A stretch of 20,190 nt of DNA from Opitutia bacterium (GTDB lineage: Bacteria > Verrucomicrobiota > Verrucomicrobiia > Opitutales > Seribacteraceae), in NCBI GenBank assembly GCA_018646565.1, contig JABGUO010000214.1:1-20190 (forward strand). The letters are read 5' to 3'. The notes under the pieces are model-generated. The model was given only the letters and a program-made list of their open reading frames with translations. It did not search any database and was not told the DNA's origin. The position numbers and the translations under genes were made by a program. This document shows positions 15,646-20,190 of this stretch, in pieces (the first letter of the stretch is position 1; each line of letters opens with the position of its first letter).

Positions 15646-16527
15646 ATGTCTAAATTTTTCCTCACTTCTCTACTTTACCTACTCTGTTCGAGCCTTAGCT
15701 TTGCCCAAAAGATCGAGCCTACCTACGGTCAGGTCTCCTACGGTCCACATCAAGACATGACCCTGAACTTTTGGAAAGTTGAATCCAAAAAACCGACCCC
15801 TCTCCTTGTCCATATTCATGGAGGAGGCTGGCTCGGTGGAAAAAAGAATGAAACTGCCAACCCAAATGAATTAAAAAAAGGATACAGCTTTGCTTCGATT
15901 GACTATCGTCTGGCTGGAGTTAAACTATTGCCTGCTGCCGTACACGATGCTGCTCGTGCTATTCAATTCCTTAGGACTAAGGCTAAAGAATGGAATTTTG
16001 ATCCAAATCGCATTGCCGTAATTGGCGGTTCAGCTGGAGCGGCATCCAGCCTTTGGCTTGCCTATCATGATGATATGGCCAATCCGAAGAACGATGATCC
16101 GGTCCTTCGCCAATCATCACGTGTTTGCGGAGCAATTGCGATGGGCGGACAAACGACTCTCGATCCATTTCTTCTCGAAAAAAAGATTGGTCCAGCATGC
16201 ATTCAGCATGGAATGATTTGGAAAACCGTGGGAGCTAAAAGTATTGAAGACCTTATGGAAAACTGGGGGCAATACAAAGAACTCTCTCTTGAATGCTCCC
16301 CCATTACCCATGTATCCAAAGATGACCCTCCTGTCTTTTTAAATTATGGAAAACCCGCTCCCATCCCCGTTGTAAAAGGTGACGGCATTCATCATGCGGG
16401 ATTTGGTCGCCTACTTAAAGAGAAATGCGAATCGATTGGAATTGAGTGCTATTTACAGGTAAAAGAGCATGAAGTACCAAAACTAACTAAAGACAATTTC
16501 CTTAAAAAGGTTTTTTCAGTACGATAA
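15646..16527 (+). CDS. Secreted alpha/beta-hydrolase (carboxylesterase-like)
   Basis: The 293-residue protein has a clean signal peptide (cleavage after SFA at 20). The body is an alpha/beta-hydrolase of the BD-FAE/esterase-lipase kind: the oxyanion motif HGGGW (58-62), an ASIDYRLA strand (83-90), DAARAIQFLR (101-110) and the nucleophile elbow GGSAG with Ser129. The acid and base are less clear; Asp246 and His275 near the C terminus are candidates, and a paired His (249-250) followed by GFG is conserved-looking. Likely activity is ester cleavage in the periplasm, for example acetyl or feruloyl groups on polysaccharides, but this is inferred from family and secretion. The ATG has no Shine-Dalgarno sequence. 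It lies 240 bp from the divergent MMPL gene and 167 bp before the next gene, so it may be its own transcription unit. Confidence 0.85.
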   Translation: MSKFFLTSLLYLLCSSLSFAQKIEPTYGQVSYGPHQDMTLNFWKVESKKPTPLLVHIHGGGWLGGKKNETANPNELKKGYSFASIDYRLAGVKLLPAAVHDAARAIQFLRTKAKEWNFDPNRIAVIGGSAGAASSLWLAYHDDMANPKNDDPVLRQSSRVCGAIAMGGQTTLDPFLLEKKIGPACIQHGMIWKTVGAKSIEDLMENWGQYKELSLECSPITHVSKDDPPVFLNYGKPAPIPVVKGDGIHHAGFGRLLKEKCESIGIECYLQVKEHEVPKLTKDNFLKKVFSVR

Positions 16528-16567
16528 AACTACCTTTCATATTTTAAACAGACGATTGAATTCTATA

Positions 16568-16591
16568 ATTAAATCTCCTATTAAATTCTTC
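16568..16591 (+). repeat. Short imperfect tandem repeat upstream of the haem-binding protein gene
   Basis: Two adjacent 12-bp units begin with the same seven bases ATTAAAT and continue with a pyrimidine-rich half. A separate 9-bp direct repeat, AAACTACCT, flanks them at 16527-16535 and 16610-16618. These could be regulator sites for the downstream gene, or simply AT-rich chance. Confidence 0.25.
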
Positions 16592-16694
16592 CCAAAATAA
16601 AATCAGATCAAACTACCTATTTTGACTTCTTTCATTTATTAACAATTTGAAAGAGTTCTGTATTTCCTTAGACTTGTATTCTCCTCCAACAACT

Positions 16695-19526
16695 ATGAAA
16701 CATATCCTCCCAACTTTTTTAACTTACATCGCGTTAATCACACTGGCATTAAGTTTGTGTGCAAAACCATCCACTTCGCATAGCCTAATAATTGACGATT
16801 CAACAGGTTTATCTGTTCCTCCCGGGTTTGAAGTCGACCTTGTTTATAAAGTAGACAAAAAAAAGTATGGCTCATGGATTTCCATGACTTTTGACAAACA
16901 AGGTCGTTTAGTTGTTTCAGATCAATACAAAGCAGGAACTTTCCTGATCGATTTACCCTATGTCGGGCAAACTCTTGAAGAGTCTGGAATAACAAAACTT
17001 CCCTTTGATAGCGGACAATGGGGAATGCTCTTTGCTTTTGATCATTTGTACATGGTATCTCAAAGTAAAGTGGTTCGCGTTCCCGTTTTGAAAAATGGGG
17101 AGTTCGGCAAAGAAGAAAAACTCTTTCAATTATATGGTGGTAGTGAACACGGACCGCACTCCTTAATCGTTACAGAAGATGGCAAGGGACTCTATTTAGT
17201 TGCCGGCAACTTCGCTCGCACCCCGAGCTTTGAAAAATCTAGGATTCGTACGAATTGGAAGGATGATATTCTGTTAGAAAATTATGCCTATGGTCACAAT
17301 GGTAACGGAAAGGCTCCAGGCGGGTGGGTTTTGAAATTTAATCCGGATGGATCGGACAGAGAAATCATCAACATGGGATACCGTAATCCATGCGATTTCG
17401 CCCTCAATAGAGATGGTGAAATGTTTATTTATGATGCTGATATGGAATGGGACATGGGAACGCCTTGGTACCGTCCTACCCGAATTAACCACGGTGTATC
17501 CGGTGGAGAAAGTGGTTGGAGAGCCACATCTAAAAAATGGAGGAAATATTTCCCAGATACAATTGGATCGGTTGTCGATGTGGGCCCAGGCAGTCCAACG
17601 GGAGTAATTACAGGCATCAACGCCAAATTCCCGACTCAATATAGGGATGCAATTTTTCTTTGTGATTGGACATTTGCTACAATCTATTCTCTTCACTTAA
17701 CCCCTGAAGGTTCTTCCTACAGAGGAGAAACTCGCACCTTTTTGACCAATGTGAATGGTTCCCTTCCCCTTACCGATATCGATGTAGGCCCAGATGGCCA
17801 CATGTACTTCTGTGTAGGTGGTCGAAAGGGACAATCCTACCTTTACCGCATTCGGTATACCGGTGACAATTCTACCGCCCTCTCAGAGTTGGATACTACA
17901 AGCGAGCATGCGAAAGCAAGAAAGACACGCCATTTGCTCGAGTCCTTTCATGGTGGACCCAGCCCCAAGGCGATTGAAACGGCATGGCCTTTTTTAAAAA
18001 GCAAAGATTATCACCTCCGCTATGCTGCCCGTATTGCGATTGAATGGCAGGATCCAAAAACCTGGGCAGACAAAGCTTACGATGAAAGTAATGACCTTGC
18101 CGCAATGCATGCTCTTTTGGGTCTTGCCCGTTGTGACCACCCAGGAAGTATTCAACCCAGCATCAATCGTCTGCTAGAAGTAGATTTCTCGAAGCTAAAT
18201 AAAACAGATAAGCTTGCACTGCTTCGAACTTACTCAGTGGTCATGAGTCGAGCGGGGAAACCTAACCAATCTCAAATTTATGCCATTGGTAACCAGCTTG
18301 ATAAGTACTTCCCTGCTAATGACGACAATTTGAATGAGGAATTATGCCGACTATTGTGTTACCTCCAGCATCCTTCAGTTGTGAGCAAGACTATTGCTTT
18401 AATGAAAACAACGAAAGCCGTAGCTCCCGACTTCGATCCCGATGTGATGAAACGAGGAAGTAACTACGGTAAAAAAATCCTCAGCACTATGGACAAAAGC
18501 GTGGCTCCTAATATTTTGAACATACACTTTCTTTTCTGCCTCAAAGATGTATCAGCAGGCTGGACCATGGAAGAACGGAAATCTTACCTTGGTGAACTGA
18601 AGAAATTACTCACCAAGAAAGGCGGACATTACTTCTCAGGCTATTTACAAAAAATTCGTGAGTCTGCCATCGCTAATGTTCCAGAAAAGGACAGGTTAGC
18701 CCTTCAATACTTAACGGGAGAAATTAAAGGTATGGACCTTGCAAAACTTCCCCGAGCAAAAGGCCCTGGAGTCGCATGGACGGTAGACTCTGCTCTCAAA
18801 GCGTTAAACGAGGAACCCCTTGCTGGTCGCAGCCATGCAAACGGGAAAAAAATGTTTTCCGCAGGGCTTTGCATTGCCTGCCACCGATTTGGTAACGAAG
18901 GAGGCGGAGTGGGTCCCGATCTTACTCACCTAGCCAAACGAAGTGACTACAAATCGATGCTCGAGTCTACCATTCATCCCAACATGGTGGTATCCAATCA
19001 ATTCGAACAGCATGAACTTACCATGAAGGATGGTTCTCTTGTAATCGGAAAAATTGTTTCCGAAGATAAAGACCACTATTCATTGGTGCAATCTGGTCTC
19101 CAGCCCTTAAACCTTACCGAAATTGAGAAATCTAAAGTTGCATCCCAAAAGGGTTCGAAAATTTCGATGATGCCAGGTGGATTGATTAATTCAATGAACG
19201 CCAATGAGTTAAAGGATTTGATCGCCTATTTTGTATCTGCGGGTGATCCCAAACATAAGGTCTTCCGATCCACAAAAAAATTAGCAATTGAAATTATTAA
19301 TGCAGTATATGGACAAGAGGGAAACCCCGAAAAACAAATAGAGGTAAAATCCATTATTCAAAATAAAACTAATCAAATGGAGTATGAGTTCGTTATGAAC
19401 AACGAAGTTGCCGGGAAAGACCCGGCAAACGGTGTGGTAAAAACCTTGAAGCTTACCTACAAGCTTGATGGAAAGACCCACACTAAAAAGGTTCGGGAAA
19501 ATCAAACCCTCTCTTTTTTTGAGTAA
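16695..19526 (+). CDS. PVC-type haem-binding beta-propeller protein with CxxCH domain and DUF3395-like tail
   Basis: The 943-residue product has a signal peptide (about 1-23). Residues about 40-390 form a beta-propeller of the soluble sugar-dehydrogenase/NHL kind (VPPGFEVDLVYK, GYRNPCDFALNRDG, DVGPGSPTG, DIDVGPDGHMYF). Residues about 400-700 are helical and HEAT-like. Residues about 715-850 are the Pirellula/Verrucomicrobium-type haem-binding domain: CIACH (Cys726, Cys729, His730), GGGVGPDLTHL and a late Met pair (825-826) that could be the distal ligand. The last 80 residues (INAVYGQEGN, then VKTLKLTYKLDGK) resemble the DUF3395 domain known from the C terminus of DnaJC11. The role is probably periplasmic sugar or polyol oxidation with electron transfer, but no substrate is known. 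I chose ATG 16695, where the signal peptide starts, over an in-frame TTG at 16647 that would add 16 residues before it. Confidence 0.88.
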   Translation: MKHILPTFLTYIALITLALSLCAKPSTSHSLIIDDSTGLSVPPGFEVDLVYKVDKKKYGSWISMTFDKQGRLVVSDQYKAGTFLIDLPYVGQTLEESGITKLPFDSGQWGMLFAFDHLYMVSQSKVVRVPVLKNGEFGKEEKLFQLYGGSEHGPHSLIVTEDGKGLYLVAGNFARTPSFEKSRIRTNWKDDILLENYAYGHNGNGKAPGGWVLKFNPDGSDREIINMGYRNPCDFALNRDGEMFIYDADMEWDMGTPWYRPTRINHGVSGGESGWRATSKKWRKYFPDTIGSVVDVGPGSPTGVITGINAKFPTQYRDAIFLCDWTFATIYSLHLTPEGSSYRGETRTFLTNVNGSLPLTDIDVGPDGHMYFCVGGRKGQSYLYRIRYTGDNSTALSELDTTSEHAKARKTRHLLESFHGGPSPKAIETAWPFLKSKDYHLRYAARIAIEWQDPKTWADKAYDESNDLAAMHALLGLARCDHPGSIQPSINRLLEVDFSKLNKTDKLALLRTYSVVMSRAGKPNQSQIYAIGNQLDKYFPANDDNLNEELCRLLCYLQHPSVVSKTIALMKTTKAVAPDFDPDVMKRGSNYGKKILSTMDKSVAPNILNIHFLFCLKDVSAGWTMEERKSYLGELKKLLTKKGGHYFSGYLQKIRESAIANVPEKDRLALQYLTGEIKGMDLAKLPRAKGPGVAWTVDSALKALNEEPLAGRSHANGKKMFSAGLCIACHRFGNEGGGVGPDLTHLAKRSDYKSMLESTIHPNMVVSNQFEQHELTMKDGSLVIGKIVSEDKDHYSLVQSGLQPLNLTEIEKSKVASQKGSKISMMPGGLINSMNANELKDLIAYFVSAGDPKHKVFRSTKKLAIEIINAVYGQEGNPEKQIEVKSIIQNKTNQMEYEFVMNNEVAGKDPANGVVKTLKLTYKLDGKTHTKKVRENQTLSFFE

Positions 19527-19567
19527 TTACTTACTCCTAAATAACCAACTTTCTAAATACTTTATAA

Positions 19568-20170
19568 ATGAATGTAATTGAAGCGATATCATCCCGTCGA
19601 TCGGTCAAAAATTTTGATCCAAATCATGAAGTTCCTGAAAATGACTTGAATGAACTCATTCGGCTGACTAAGCTGGCACCCTCTTCCTTCAATATCCAAA
19701 ACTATCGATTATTGGTTGTACGGGATCAAGAACTTCGAAAACAAATTAGAAGTTTTGCCTGGGACCAACCGCATGTTACCGATGCAAGTGTGTTGTTTAT
19801 TCTTTGTGCAGACCTTCAGGCTCACGAAGAAGATCCGTCTACCTATTGGTCCCATGCGCCACAAGAAGTTCAGGATATGCTGGGCCCGATGATTCGTAAT
19901 TTTTATAAAGGCAATGATCAACTTATACGCGACGAAGCGATCCGCTCCTCCGCTCTTGCAGGCATGACACTTATGCTCTCTGCAAAAGGGCTTGGCTATG
20001 ACAGTTGCCCCATGATTGGCTTCGATGCTGAAAAAGTTTCCGAATTAATTAACCTACCCAAAAATTATATGCTTAGCTTTATGATCCCTGTAGGTAAGCA
20101 AACAGAATCAGGCTGGGAGCGCGGTGATCGTTTACCTGATGAAAAAGTTGTGGCTTACGATCGTTTCTAA
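19568..20170 (+). CDS. Nitroreductase family protein (FMN-dependent NAD(P)H oxidoreductase)
   Basis: The 200-residue protein is a complete nitroreductase-fold enzyme, which uses FMN and NAD(P)H to reduce nitro groups, quinones or other acceptors. Visible signatures are the N-terminal SSRRSVKNFD (8-17), whose Arg-rich part binds the FMN phosphate, LAPSSFNIQNYR (36-47), the mid-protein helix ALAGMTLMLSAKGLGYDSCPMIGFD (129-153) that packs on the flavin, and IPVGK (173-177). There is no signal peptide, so it is cytosolic. It matches NfnB/YodC-like members in length. It starts 41 bp after the haem-binding gene, with no ribosome-binding site, so co-transcription is possible but not shown. The physiological substrate cannot be read from sequence. 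Confidence 0.92.
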   Translation: MNVIEAISSRRSVKNFDPNHEVPENDLNELIRLTKLAPSSFNIQNYRLLVVRDQELRKQIRSFAWDQPHVTDASVLFILCADLQAHEEDPSTYWSHAPQEVQDMLGPMIRNFYKGNDQLIRDEAIRSSALAGMTLMLSAKGLGYDSCPMIGFDAEKVSELINLPKNYMLSFMIPVGKQTESGWERGDRLPDEKVVAYDRF

Positions 20171-20190
20171 TTTTTTATTTCAGTCTAAAA

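Noticed and set aside
16647..16694. In-frame TTG at 16647 as start of the haem-binding protein
   Set aside because: It would place 16 polar residues before an intact signal peptide that begins exactly at ATG 16695; no SD supports the TTG.
1..20190. CRISPR array, tRNA, insertion sequence, prophage or toxin-antitoxin pair
   Set aside because: No regular spaced repeats, cloverleaf-like sequence, transposase or phage protein was recognised; nearly all of the window is covered by ordinary genes.

Overview
The window most likely comes from a PVC-superphylum bacterium. A marine Verrucomicrobiota of the Opitutae/Puniceicoccales kind fits best; Planctomycetota or Lentisphaerota are alternatives. The evidence is a set of families largely typical of that superphylum: a GYF_2-DUF1549-DUF1553 protein next to a Tat-exported DUF1501 protein, a 'PVC-type' haem-binding protein with a CxxCH domain near its C terminus, a eukaryote-like UDP-sugar pyrophosphorylase, a formylglycine-type sulfatase and a GH127 enzyme. 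The DNA is moderately AT-rich, and most starts lack a strong Shine-Dalgarno sequence.

Region 1 (start to 9565, + strand) is one tightly packed gene train. It opens inside a GH127 (beta-L-arabinofuranosidase-type) gene, with the first readable codons giving the catalytic Cys-Cys motif. A secreted six-hairpin glycosidase-like protein, an S1-type sulfatase with a C-terminal jelly-roll-like domain, the GYF_2/DUF1549/DUF1553 membrane protein and the DUF1501 protein follow. Spacings are 20 bp, a 4-bp ATGA overlap, 3 bp and another 4-bp ATGA overlap, so the genes are probably co-transcribed and translationally coupled. Together they look like a periplasmic module for breaking down a sulfated, arabinose- or other pentose-containing glycan, joined to the poorly understood PVC DUF1549/1553/1501 pair.

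Region 2 (9671-11050, +) is a stand-alone UAP1/UDPGP-type nucleotidyltransferase. It ends 12 bp from the convergent Region 3.

Region 3 (15389 or 15404 down to 11063, - strand) is a compact three-gene operon: a 12-TM MMPL/RND transporter, a LolA-like periplasmic protein and an outer-membrane beta-barrel protein. It reads as a trans-envelope lipid or lipoprotein transport system.

Region 4 (15646-20170, +) holds a secreted alpha/beta-hydrolase, a 943-residue PVC-type haem-binding beta-propeller protein with an unusual C-terminal tail, and a complete nitroreductase. The divergent spacer between Regions 3 and 4 (15405-15645) carries a long imperfect hairpin with GTAG on both strands that resembles a REP/BIME-type dispersed repeat.

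I see no tRNA, rRNA, CRISPR array, insertion sequence or phage gene. No gene-free stretch exceeds 300 bp.
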